From Sclerotinia nivalis (Eukaryota; Ascomycota; Leotiomycetes; Helotiales; Sclerotiniaceae), in contig JAPEIS010000001.1 in the NCBI GenBank assembly GCA_029531795.1, positions 7,130,001 to 7,194,000 on the forward strand: a stretch of DNA of 64,000 bases, read 5' to 3'. The notes under the pieces were generated by a model. That model saw nothing but the letters and a program-made list of their open reading frames with translations, ran no database searches and was not told where the DNA came from. Positions within the stretch are counted from its first letter, which is position 1. Every line of letters starts with the position of its first letter. This document shows, in pieces, positions 27,298 to 38,093 of the stretch. A program made the position numbers and the translations under genes.

Positions 27298-28249
27298 TTA
27301 AGCAATGCCATATTCATTAACTTCTCCAGCATAATACAGAAGCAAGACCTCCTTAGGCAATTCCATTTCTGGAAATTGCATTCTCTTGACACGCAACTCT
27401 TCCAAGAGATATCCTTTGAATCCAGGGTAGTCCCACTCGTAATCTTCTTTCTGATTGGGTCGTTAGTTTATTATATATTGATGATTTGAGGAGAGTAGTA
27501 TGCTGTCAGTAAACAAGATAGATAGGTAAAGTATACAACGAAGAGCTCATAGGTGGCAAAGAGTATATACTCACAGTATCCATTTCGTCAGGCTCACAGC
27601 ACCTCTGCACATTCTGAATGCCGATAATCTGTATCATTCGTATCAAAGGAGCAAATTTGCCATTGGGACGATGCAGGTGTCGATCAGGAGAAGGGTTTGA
27701 AGGAGATTTGGAAGAAGTTGTGGAAGAAGTTGCGGAGGGAGAGGTGGAAGGAGATGTAGACGTGGATTTGGAAGGAGATTTGAAAGGGGATTTAAAAGCA
27801 GATTTGGAAGCAGATTTGAGGCTGAGTGATGCCTTTCTCGTCTTCTTCGAAATACCACCAGATATAGTCTTCTTGGAAGCAGGTTTCTTGACAATTTTGA
27901 TAGTCGAAGGTTTCGTCTCGATATCCATCGATTCTGGCATATTCATTGGATCTTTTTCGGGCTCGAAAGATGGCGTTTCAACATCCATTCGTTCTGATAC
28001 GGGTACAGCGGGACCGCGGAACTTCGACACGTTCTGTTTTTCGACAGTCTGTAATCCTCGAAGTAAAGCAGTTCGTTGCTTGCCCGATGGACGACGAAGG
28101 AATTGAGTAGGAGATTTCGCTGAAGGGGATTTTGCGCTGAAAATCGGCTTTTTCGTCTTCTTCGAGATTTCACCACTTATCGTCTTGGTCAAAATTGGAT
28201 GGTGCTTTTTGGTAGGAGATAAAGGAGCTTTTGGTTGTGAGGAAGGCAT
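27298..28249 (-). CDS. Hypothetical basic Ser/Lys-rich repeat protein
   Basis: Exons 28249-27575 and 27450-27298 join in phase 0 over a 124-bp intron (donor GTGAGT, ACTAAC branch site 15 nt before the acceptor) to give 275 aa. I do not recognise the family. The first 200 residues are very rich in Ser, Lys and Pro. The segment KTISGEISKKTKK (about residue 22) recurs as KTISGGISKKTRK (about residue 129), each before a Ser-rich FSAKSPSAKSP or SLKSASKSAFKSP stretch, so the N-terminal part arose by internal duplication. Exon 2 encodes a compact acidic-aromatic end: YEWDYPGFKGYLLEELRV and VLLLYYAGEVNEYG. Composition suggests a nuclear or DNA-associated protein, but this is inference. Confidence 0.68.
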
Positions 28250-30568
28250 TGTGATGTAAATTTAAATTGTTAGTATGATATTGTTAGTTTAGTTTGGTTG
28301 TAAGTGTAGTTGTTGCAATGGTTGTTGTGGTTGTGATGGTCGTTATGGTTTGTCGTGATATGTTGTTTTGGAATTTGGTTTTGTTTGGAAGAAGAAGAAG
28401 ATGAAGGTAAGTTATTTTCAATTGAGGATAACACCAAATAAAGGAAGCCTGGAGAGATATTTCAACCTGTAAGGTATACCTGCTATACCTGCTGTACTAA
28501 ACATAGCCAATATTCAATTCGCTTAGATCTCAAATTTGATATGGTGCCTTCTACAGTGAATTTTGATAGGCGAATATGATTGGAGATGGAGATAACAGTG
28601 AAGATGAAGATGAAGATGAAGGTGGGTTTTGAAAAAGGTTAGTGTCGAACATTAATGTTTTAAAACCAATTGAGAGTTTGAATTACTGTTACCTAGTGGT
28701 AGCGGACTGGTTTTTGATATTGAAAATCAAAAAGATACACTTAAGTGGTAGGATGGAAGAGTACTGAGATACACAGCACCTATTGCAACTTGTGAGAGTT
28801 GGCTTTGGGCATACCGAAACATAATTTCCACATAACATGCTCTATTGAGTGGCAGTCAGTGGGCGCTCGAGAGCTATCACCTACTACCAACCAACCCGTT
28901 ACCTCCGAAAAGGATTTACTTGCGGTCCATTGTGATAGTCTAGATAGAGCTTTTCAACATAAAACCTCTATTATCCAGCGATCATACCACCTCCATAGCT
29001 CTTATCCCCTTGAAATGCGTCTAGTACCTACGGGTAGTGGGAGGGATGTCGTGCTTTAAGTATCTCAGATGGACCTTCTTGATACAACTTTCTTTATTGT
29101 CCAATGACTATTGAAGACTCAATCGCTATTACCTGCCTCTATAATGCTGTAATAAACAAGGAATGTAGATGCTTTAGAAGTGATCTAAACAGAGTTTCTT
29201 AGCTCAAAATGCTATAGTTCCAGGCGCAAACGAGAGCGTCAGATGCTGTCATCTTCTTTTCTCCTTGTATGTTACTTTGATGAATAAGTAAAAGTGATCT
29301 TGAGTATTCTCTGCAGAGCCCCTCACCAAGGTATAGCCTACTTTCCGATGCAATAGCACATACTAAACATATACTATATATCTCTCCTCGCCCTATGTTC
29401 CTGTGATAACCGCATAAAAGGATATTTCGAAATACTTTACCCTAAGATATCCCCATAAGACACCTCTGTTCCACGCAGCTGAACAGGTATTCAAACACTC
29501 TTCTCCGCCACTGCTAGAGCAGCCCGTCCCAAAAGTTAGCATAATAATACCCCCAATAGACTTATATAACAATATACCCTACCATCTACAATCATAACAA
29601 GTATCCCCAATTCCACTAATTCCCCGATAATCTAGTGCCAAGTGCCCGAAAATATAATACCTCAAGTAGCCTACTCCCGATATCTTAGCAAGCACGGCTT
29701 TTTCTTCTCTACATAAAGATATCAGAGAATCATTGGCGAATGAATCATTCAGTGGTTTCTAACACTCTTGACTTGGATAATTTCTAGTATATTTTAGTTA
29801 TATTATAAAAGCTAAAAACCGCTCTTTGCTCAGCGTTCAGCTCCTGCTCTTCCTCATTCATACCCATATTTTATTATACTCATCTTCATCCTCAGTATAT
29901 CCAATAGTCTGGACTGCAGTCTGGATTATTATAACACTGCTCATCCTCATCTCTATCTCCATCCCCCACAACCCAAACAACCCTGTGCACCTCCCACTCC
30001 CTCACCTCCCACCCTCCTAATCTCATCCCCCCCCCCCCCTTTTCCAAACCTCAAAGTCTGCTCAATTCCATACTCTTATAACTAAAACTATAATTACATC
30101 CCTCAACAAAAAGACCTCTAGTCCCCTAATAATAAAAAAGCCCCCATCTAGCAATATATCCTCCGGATATAAGATATTATATTTTGTTTTTCCAAAGTTG
30201 GAAATAGAAAAGTATACTCTTATGTATTTATCAATAACAAGGACCGCAAAACAAAGCGTGAGAACTTATGGATGGAAGTATAATCGTCGAGCTTGGTCGC
30301 TGGGTCGCTAGGTCACTAGGTTGTGTTTAAGAGCGAAGATGTAATAGAAGATGAAGAAGCTTAATAGTACTTTTGGGGATTTGGAGTTAATCCCAATGGT
30401 TCTTTGTAATCTTATATCATTTAGAAAGTGAAAAATGGTATTGCGTTATCCTAACTAGCAATTAAATTGACGCCGAATAGATATCCACTCATAAACCAAA
30501 GAAAACCCCCTTCCTCTTCCCCTTCCCAACACCACAACTCCCTCACATCATTTCACCTACTAACCCAC
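28250..30568. other. Intergenic spacer, 2.3 kb
   Basis: Contains a (GATGAA)n stretch near 28600-28620 and AT-rich DNA with CT-rich patches near 29940-30040, including a C-run at 30028-30038. The open frame at 28799-29059 has no domain and is not supported. No gene seen. Confidence 0.55.
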
Positions 30569-32267
30569 CTACCAACCCACCTTCCTCATCCTGACATTCA
30601 TCCCCCCAACAGGTTTCGTAGTAACCACCCCCCCAACCCTCACCACCTCCCCCCTATCCCACATCTCCCACTCCAACCCGCCTACCACCCCCGCCAACAA
30701 ACACTTAAACTCACTAATCGCAAAGCCCTTCCCAATACAACTTCTCTCCCCATGAAAAAATGTCATATTAGCAAAATTACTATCTGCGCCGCCAGTATTA
30801 GCACATCCATCTTCGAGCCAGCGTTCGGGAGACCATTCGTCGGCTTTGGGGCCCCAGAGTTCCGGAGAGCGGTTGATGGCTAAGGGGGAGATGAGCATGC
30901 GTGTTCCGAGGGGGATGTGAAGGGGTGGAGAGTCGGGGAGGGTGATGGATGTAGGTCGTGTGGAGGTACGGACGGAGAGAGGGACGGTGGGGTAGAGACG
31001 GAGGGTTTCTTGTATAACTGCGTTTAGGATTGGGAGGGAATTGATGATAGTGTGATTTGGTTCTGTGGAATTTGGATCGGAGGGTGAAGGGATTGCGGCG
31101 TGAATTTCTTGACGGAGTTTGGTTTGCCAGTCTGGATGAATGGCTAGGAGATAGATGGCCCATGTAAGAGCTGAAGATGTAGTTTCATGACCAGCTGCTA
31201 AGAATGTAAGGAGTTGATCTTCGAGATCTTCGTCGCTGAAATCGTTAGAACGGACGAGGATACTTAGGATATCCATTCCATCGACTGTTTTACCTTCGCG
31301 TACTGCTTGACGTTTTTGATCGATGACTTCACGACAGAAAGTACGAAGGTTCCCCGCTGTTTCGGCAATTACTTTGCTATATTTGAATGGGAGTTTTTGA
31401 ATGAGATCTTGAGGACCGAAGATGTTGGCTGCGAAGTAAAGACCTTTACTAATGGTGGGTTCGAGAAGTTCGTTATAGTCTCGTACTAGAGGATCATCTG
31501 GGTTTCTAGGAGCACCAAAATCTCTACCTACTCCAGCAACACCAATTATGTCCAATGTAACACGAGCTGCCCATTCGTTGAACGCGATACGTGATTCATT
31601 TCTTTTTTCCAATGTACTTGTTTCGGTAATTTCTTGGGTGATACCTTCGACAAGACCAAGAGCTTTGGACCAGAAAACTGGATATAGTTCTCTAATATGT
31701 TTGACTTGAAAAGCGGGTAACAAATGTTTTCGTTGAAATTTATGAAGAGAACCTTCTGACATAATAGGTCCTTCACCCAAGATCAAGGTGAGGAATTTGC
31801 GAACTCCAGATGGTTTTTCATAATCGTATGAATTATCGGCTAGAATGCTTTTTAACACTAGAGGAGATGTAGGAATAAGTCTTTCGATATTTGCAAATGT
31901 TCGAATGCGGAGTAAACCATCATTTGGTACATCTTTAACGAACTGTTGAATTTCATATCCAGGTGGTTTACTGAATTGTGAAGTACCATTACCCCAGAGG
32001 AAGTTATAAGACTATGAACGTGTTAATGAATGAATGAATGAATGAATGTGAACAGTAAAGTAAACTTACCACTGGACCTGGTAGATGACGAAGAGGACTA
32101 AAGAAGAAAGGATATATGAACATGCGCCAAAAAGAAAACAATGAAATATCAAGTAGAAGAAAACGAATTGCTGATCTCGAAACTCGATCGACGGTCAAAT
32201 ATTGTGGAAAAGTATAAACCAAGGCAGCAGTAAGAGCTGTACAAGCTAACCATTCTGTTTTACCCAT
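30569..32267 (-). CDS. Cytochrome P450 monooxygenase
   Basis: Exons 32267-32070 and 32011-30569 (58-bp intron) give 546 aa. The first 50 residues hold membrane anchors: LACTALTAALVYTFPQYL and FLLLDISLFSFWRMFIYPFF. The proline hinge RHLPGP then leads into the fold. The I-helix oxygen-binding motif is AAGHETTSS, the K-helix ExxR is ETLR, and the heme loop is FFHGERSCIG with the axial Cys at about residue 491. All landmarks are present, so it is likely active and ER-bound. The substrate cannot be read from the sequence. It has no obvious biosynthetic partners beside it. The ATG at 32267 is the first in frame. The intron contains a small (TGAA)n repeat near 32025-32047. Confidence 0.92.
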
Positions 32268-33127
32268 TGTTTCGATATCCTCATTCAAGTATGTTATGTA
32301 TCGTAATATAAAAAGTAGAGTAGAAATAGTTCACAATAGTAGAAAAAAGGAATCAATGTATCTTATACCCAAACCCCGAATCGCTCGATCATATATCAAT
32401 GTACTGGTAATAATTCAGAAACAACCTAATCCTGTGAATGTTTTATCCAAACTCATCAACTGAAGCCGAGCTATCAAAATCATCACTTCAAATCCCGTAC
32501 ATCTCGGAATCACATGAAGATTCGATACTTTAACAACACCAAAACTCTTTGGCCTTTTTCCTGAAACACGAGTCAAGGTGGCAAGCGATACGTTTCTAAC
32601 TTTTCTTGAGAATTCCATGCGAGCCAGTAAGATTTCTTGAGATGATTGTTGTATTCTGAAAAGGCTGTTTAATAAATCTTGATAGAAAATGATGAGGGCG
32701 GGGATATGATTGTTGTATGGGGAAGTTTTGATTGTGGCTAAATGTCTAATGGCTGACTAACCAACTACACGCATTTCCTTCCTAGTGACCCCTTTCCTCT
32801 GTGCAGGAGCCGATAATCATGGTCAAACCAATCATATAATTTTGAAGATTCTATTCCGGATATATATCTCTGGGTATTATAAATGTAACCTATTATTATA
32901 CTTCTCTATTAAGTAAAGAATAGAAGCTCCAGGTAAAAGTCGAGCCACCCATGTCATCGTGGCGATGTACCTTATTGACCAGCTTGAACTAAAGTTTATC
33001 ATCAATAAATTCAAAGCCAAACCTCGATAAACGTTTCTGACATGCGCCGACGATCTTCACTATTCCCTCTCCGGCCCTTTCTTTCCGTAACCTCTGACAA
33101 ACCTGATATCAAATCTTGCTATTACCA
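32268..33127. other. Spacer upstream of the P450
   Basis: Promoter of the P450 and 3' region of the RNA-binding protein gene. A 67-codon ATG-initiated frame at 32618-32415 (-) has no recognisable features and is not called. Confidence 0.5.
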
Positions 33128-34249
33128 TTATCCTAAAACCTTCAAGCCACCCTTAGTTTTACTTCCTGCCTTTTGAACGCCAGCTCCAGTCTTATCTCTA
33201 TTGCTTTGTCCCCCATCATGTCTATCACCATCTTTACCCTTATTCTTATTATTCTTTCCATGCTTGTTATCCTTTGGTGTTACAGCCTTGATCTCGGTGG
33301 TACTTCTTCTCAAAAGAACAGGATGACTACCGATATATTTTCCTTGCATATCCCTAGCAGCTTGAAAGAAATCATCTCCATCACTGAAACTAACAAATCC
33401 ATAACCTTTACTTTTCGTAGTACGTTTATCTCGAATAACTCTTGCTTTTTGTAAAGATGACCAACGTGAAAATGCCTTGTGTAAAGATTCATCAGTAACT
33501 TCACCAGCAAGATTACCAACGAAAAGGCGAAAATGAGAAGGATCCCATTCAAGAAGAGAGGAATCTGTCCATTGTGTACCACCACCTGTTCGTACAACTG
33601 TCTTTTGATTGGTTTTGGAATCTGATACAATTGCTGCAACACCTGTATCATTGTGCGCGGCATTCGTAATTGCTTGTGAAGTCATATTTGGTCCAGCCTC
33701 GGTTCTACCTAATGGCGTCGCATTTGCATTTGATGCTGATGTAGAACCTTCTCCAGTTGTTGGATACTTTCGAACGGCCCCAGTATATCCACCATTAGAA
33801 GTAGAAGTCGTATTTGCATCCTTTCCAGCATATGCGCTTTGCCATTGTGCTATTTGTGCTGCCATCTCTGGATCTTCATCATATCCACCTATACCACGTC
33901 CTGCAGCTGCTGTCGGTGGCGCAAAAGGATTTCGAATTTGTGGTGCAGCTCCATATGCAGCTTCTTGTTGTGGTGCATTGGAATATGGATTATATGGTTG
34001 AGCTTGCTGGTAAGCAGCGGAAGGTTGTTGATATGCTTGATAACTTGGTTGTGCCGGGGCAGCTACCGATCTGGGAGCGAAGCCAGTAAAGCCACCATAT
34101 CCTCCAGGTGCAGGGGGTCTCGAGGCACCATTATTGCTGAAGGCAGGTTTGAAACCTGTTTGTGGATTCGCGGATGGAGGTGGTCGAGCGGGTAAGGAGG
34201 GATGGGGCGAAGGAGTAGATTTAAGACCTGGTGGTGGCGGATAGGACAT
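33128..34249 (-). CDS. RBM42-type RRM RNA-binding protein
   Basis: Intronless 373-aa protein. Residues 1-130 are Pro/Ala/Gln/Tyr-rich and disordered. One RRM lies at about 240-320, with RNP2 LFVGNL at 242-247 and RNP1 KGYGFVSF at 281-288. The segment SLLEWDPSHFRLFVGNLAGE is characteristic of the RBM42 family (single C-terminal RRM). The tail is Lys/Asp/Gly-rich. RBM42 proteins bind mRNA or pre-mRNA and associate with hnRNP K or splicing factors in animals. The fungal role is not defined. The start is the first ATG and the end is a normal stop. Confidence 0.9.
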   Translation of the reverse strand: MSYPPPPGLKSTPSPHPSLPARPPPSANPQTGFKPAFSNNGASRPPAPGGYGGFTGFAPRSVAAPAQPSYQAYQQPSAAYQQAQPYNPYSNAPQQEAAYGAAPQIRNPFAPPTAAAGRGIGGYDEDPEMAAQIAQWQSAYAGKDANTTSTSNGGYTGAVRKYPTTGEGSTSASNANATPLGRTEAGPNMTSQAITNAAHNDTGVAAIVSDSKTNQKTVVRTGGGTQWTDSSLLEWDPSHFRLFVGNLAGEVTDESLHKAFSRWSSLQKARVIRDKRTTKSKGYGFVSFSDGDDFFQAARDMQGKYIGSHPVLLRRSTTEIKAVTPKDNKHGKNNKNKGKDGDRHDGGQSNRDKTGAGVQKAGSKTKGGLKVLG

Positions 34250-35834
34250 GATGAATTGCTGTACGTATATATCTCTTGATAAGTGTTTAGACGTACCTTT
34301 GCGCTTTCAAAACGCACTGGTTATACCAAAAACCTAAACAGAAAATTACGAGTTCTAACGGGACTTTTGTCGTGACCGTTGCGATCCCTTTTGATGGGTT
34401 CTCTTGATTTGGTTTAGTAGAAGGAAACGTGTCTCGTGTTATTGATGCGATCGTGGTGGGAGTTTTATGATTTGACAAATTTATGATTGACGTTGTTGTT
34501 CAAGATGAGGCTGTGACAAAGAAGGAATTCTAGAATAATTTAATGTCATGTGATTAATGATTAGTCATACTTTAAATGATCCCGAGCTGAGTTAGTGGTG
34601 CCTGAATTAATAGGTTTTAAAATGTTATAGTTTGGATAATGGGATTGAAATGCTTCGGGCCGATCGGAAACTTTGGATTTCCCGTCAGTTTTAGCTTGGT
34701 GGGGTAAATATCAAACGACTTGGCTCGATGTCATAACTTGTTGGGTCTTTTTGGTGTGGATGGGAATTTAAAGTTATTGAGAGGGAAAAGGAATCATCTA
34801 GAAGTCTAGAAGTTCTATTAACGTGGACCTGAGTTGGAATAGTTGGTTGACCGAGATGAATTTTGCTGATGAGATTGTGATACAGATATATTCGGAGAAA
34901 ATGACAAAAAGATAGAAATAAAGAGATAAAGTGGGGGGAATAGCAAGCAAAAATAGAAGAACACCCGGGCAAGTTGTTACGCAGAAATGTCATGGCATGA
35001 GTATATTAGAGTACCTGATTGGTATAGAATCTATATGGAGAAGATCCATCTTAGCAATTAGCAAGCTTAATTCAGATGAATAATCACAAAGCGTCACCGA
35101 AGAGTGAAGCTCATACGTAGTACGTAGTAGATATGACAGTAAGACAAGCAAAGCCATATTTTCACTGACCGGAATGCTTTTCATTCTCAATACAGCTTCA
35201 CCGAAGATATGAAGGAGGGACGAGTTAGTAAGGAGGGGTAATACATTTGACCAATGAATATCATTAATTAATAGAAATTAACTAAAAGAGACTAAAATGA
35301 GCTAATGATTAAATAATTCTATGAAGAAAGAATCCAATCATTTTCAATCATTTCCTACTCATCATAATATTCTCTCTATAATTTCCAAAAGTTCTTTCCG
35401 AAAACAGCTCATCGGCCTTCGATTTCTTTGGACAACACCAGGGGGAATTCTTGATACGAGTAACTTTTACGGAGTACTAGCTTTTCTATCAAGGTAAAGC
35501 AGAGTAGAAGTAAGCTTTTTAGGACGAGGGGCGAGTACGAATATTATGAACATGAGACCGGATGGTAATGGTAATGGTGCTTTGGAAGTAAGTTAATTAC
35601 TAAAATAAAAGCTTTGCCCCTCCTTTAAATTATGTTTTGAAGAAGGCCCAACCATCTTTCATCACTCACTCAACTAAATCAAACCCATCTTTCCCGCCTT
35701 AATTAATCTTCCTTCACTCTCCATTTTCTTCCGAACAACAAATTCCCATTCTTCAACCTTTGACATCAACAATCATTGAAAATCATCAGGATAAATTTAA
35801 TCAACGTTTGATTCATCTACGAAATCATCTAAAG
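34250..35834. other. Divergent promoter region (RBM42-like / 6PGDH)
   Basis: 1.6 kb between two divergent genes. A TACGGAGTA copy lies at 35468-35476. CT-rich, TC-tract-containing DNA near 35650-35770 probably serves the 6-phosphogluconate dehydrogenase promoter. No gene seen. Confidence 0.55.
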
Positions 35835-37637
35835 ATGTCTGAACCAACGTAAGTATACTTCACGATTCTTATATGCACTCTTCAAAGGAGCTACTCCCCT
35901 CCATCCCGTTACAGCAGAATGAATACCCCGCCATCGACAACCTTTCTTGCTTACCAGTCAACAACACAATAAGTATAACTTCATATATACTGACAATGAA
36001 ATAGAGGAGATTTCGGCCTCATCGGCTTGGCTGTTATGGGTCAGAACATTATCCTTAACGCTGCTGATCATGGTTTCAACGTTATTGCTTTCAACCGTAC
36101 TACATCAAAGGTTGATCATTTTCTCGAGAATGAGGCTAAAGGTATGATAACCCTTCATTGTTCTTTTGGCAGATGATGAGAATGAAAAACCTAACTTTGA
36201 TGATAATCTATAGGCAAATCCATTGAGGGTGCACACTCAATTAAAGAGTTCTGTGCCAAGTTGAAGAAACCCCGTCGTATTATGCTTTTGGTCATGGCTG
36301 GTAAGCCAGTCGACGACTTTATCGAGACTATTCTCCCACATATTGAGGAAGGTGATATCATCATTGATGGTGGTAACTCACATTTCCCCGATACCAACCG
36401 TAGAACAAAATACTTGGCTAGCAAGGGTATCCGTTTCGTTGGTAGTGGTGTTTCCGGTGGTGAAGAGGGTGCCAGATATGGTCCATCTTTGATGCCTGGT
36501 GGAAACGAAGAGGCATGGCCATATATTAAGGATATTTTCCAAAGCATTGCTGCCAAATCTGATGGTGAGGCATGCTGTGAATGGGTTGGTGATGAGGGTG
36601 CTGGTCACTACGTCAAGATGGTTCACAACGGTATTGAGTATGGTGACATGCAACTCATTTGTGAAGTATGCAACTTCAATTACCTCCAACGTTCTTAACT
36701 AACTTCTATAGGCTTATGATATTATGAAGCGTGGTCTTGGTATGCAAGACAAGGAAATTGGTGACGTTTTCGCCGAATGGAATAAGGGTGTTCTCGATTC
36801 ATTCTTGATCGAAATTACCCGTGATATCATGTACTTCAATGATGATGATGGAACTCCACTTCTCGAGAAGATTATGGATTCCGCTGGACAAAAAGGTACT
36901 GGAAAGTGGACTGCTATCAACGCTCTTGATCTTGGTATGCCAGTTACTTTGATCGCCGAATCCGTCCTTTCCCGTTGTCTTTCATCCCTTAAGGAGGAAC
37001 GTACTCGTGCTTCCAAGGTCCTCTCTTACGTTGGACGATCAAACAAATTCGAGGGTGACAAGAAACAATTCCTTGAAGATTTGGAGCAAGCTTTGTATGC
37101 ATCAAAGATTATTTCATACGCACAAGGTTTCATGCTTATGCAAGAGGTACGATCCGACCCTAGTTCGTTTTAATATGCATACTAATAATATTTTAGGCTG
37201 CTAAGGAATTCAAATGGAAGCTTAACAAGCCATCCATTGCTTTGATGTGGAGAGGTGGATGCATCATTAGATCCGTTTTCCTTAAGGATATCACAGCTGC
37301 TTACCGTGCTGATGATAACTTGGAGAACTTGTTGTTCAGTGATTTCTTCAACAAGGCTATTCACAAGGCTCAACCAGGATGGAGAGATGTTGTTTCTAAG
37401 GCTGCTCTTATGGGTATCCCAACTCCAGCTTTCAGTACTGCTTTGTCTTGGTTCGATGGTTACCGTACCAAGGATCTCCCAGCCAACCTTCTCCAAGCTC
37501 AAAGAGATTACTTTGGTGCTCACACCTTCAAGATTAAGCCAGAGCACGCCTCTGAGAAATACCCAGAAGGAAAAGATATCCACGTTAACTGGACTGGACG
37601 TGGTGGAAATGTTTCCGCTTCTACTTACCAAGCATAA
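35835..37637 (+). CDS. gnd1: 6-phosphogluconate dehydrogenase, decarboxylating
   Basis: Five exons: 35835-35848, 36005-36141, 36214-36665, 36712-37146 and 37197-37637. They close in phase to 492 aa, the usual eukaryotic length. The enzyme oxidises 6-phosphogluconate to ribulose 5-phosphate and CO2, making NADPH in the cytosolic pentose-phosphate pathway. Visible hallmarks are [12 protein letters not shown] (NADP-binding loop), [47 protein letters not shown] and [16 protein letters not shown], which contains the catalytic Lys. The C-terminus keeps [13 protein letters not shown]. The first exon holds only 14 bases (MSEP plus two bases of Thr). That layout is inferred from the match of FGLIGLAVM to the family N-terminus. 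Confidence 0.96.
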
Positions 37638-37843
37638 ATTGGATATATTTTTTATTGATGGGTCACGATATCATGCCTAAAATTGGCGATAGGGGAAATG
37701 TATTTAGACTGAGCATGCAATGAATGAATTTGACATACACTGTGTGACAAATAGTTAATTCTTTTTTGTCAATGGACAGTGTCCGGAGATCCTTTCAATA
37801 TATATAATAGTGAGCATAAAAAAAGCCTAAAGAACAAGAAAGC

Positions 37844-38093
37844 AGGGTTACAAAACCCTGAAACCCCTAAAAAGGTAAGGTAAGGACAAGTAAATCCATT
37901 AAAGCTCCACAAAAAGCTAGAAACTCTATAAGAGTTTAAAGGACAAGTAAGTCCAAGAAGCTTTCCTAAAAGCTATAAGCCCTACAAAAGGCTGAAAACC
38001 CTACAAAAGGTTCAAAAGGATAAGTAAATCCAAGATTCAAAGGACGAGTAAGTCCATGAAGCTCTAGAAAAAGCTCTTTGGGCAAGTAAGCCC
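37844..38093 (-). repeat. Hairpin array A: about 13 short hairpins, ~20-nt period
   Basis: Successive small inverted repeats start at about 37844, 37863, 37884, 37903, 37921, 37941, 37959, 37978, 37997, 38018, 38042, 38060 and 38080. Examples read on + are AGGGTT-ACAA-AACCCT (37844-37859), AAACTC-TATAA-GAGTTT (37921-37937), GGAC-AAGTAA-GTCC (37941-37954), AGCTTT-CCTA-AAAGCT (37959-37974) and GGGC-AAGTAA-GCCC (38080-38093). Stems are 3-6 bp and loops mostly 4-8 nt. Stem sequences differ from unit to unit but both arms change together. The first units, read on -, lie inside the C-terminal codons and stop of the adjacent minus-strand gene. Confidence 0.85.

Noticed and set aside
35947..36147. 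Overlapping plus-strand frame at the 5' end of 6PGDH as a separate small protein
   Set aside because: It is a shifted reading of the NADP-binding exon, which is unmistakable in the correct frame.
37844..38093. CRISPR-like array because of regular spacing
   Set aside because: Units are hairpins with changing sequence and no unique spacers. The host is eukaryotic and no cas genes are present.
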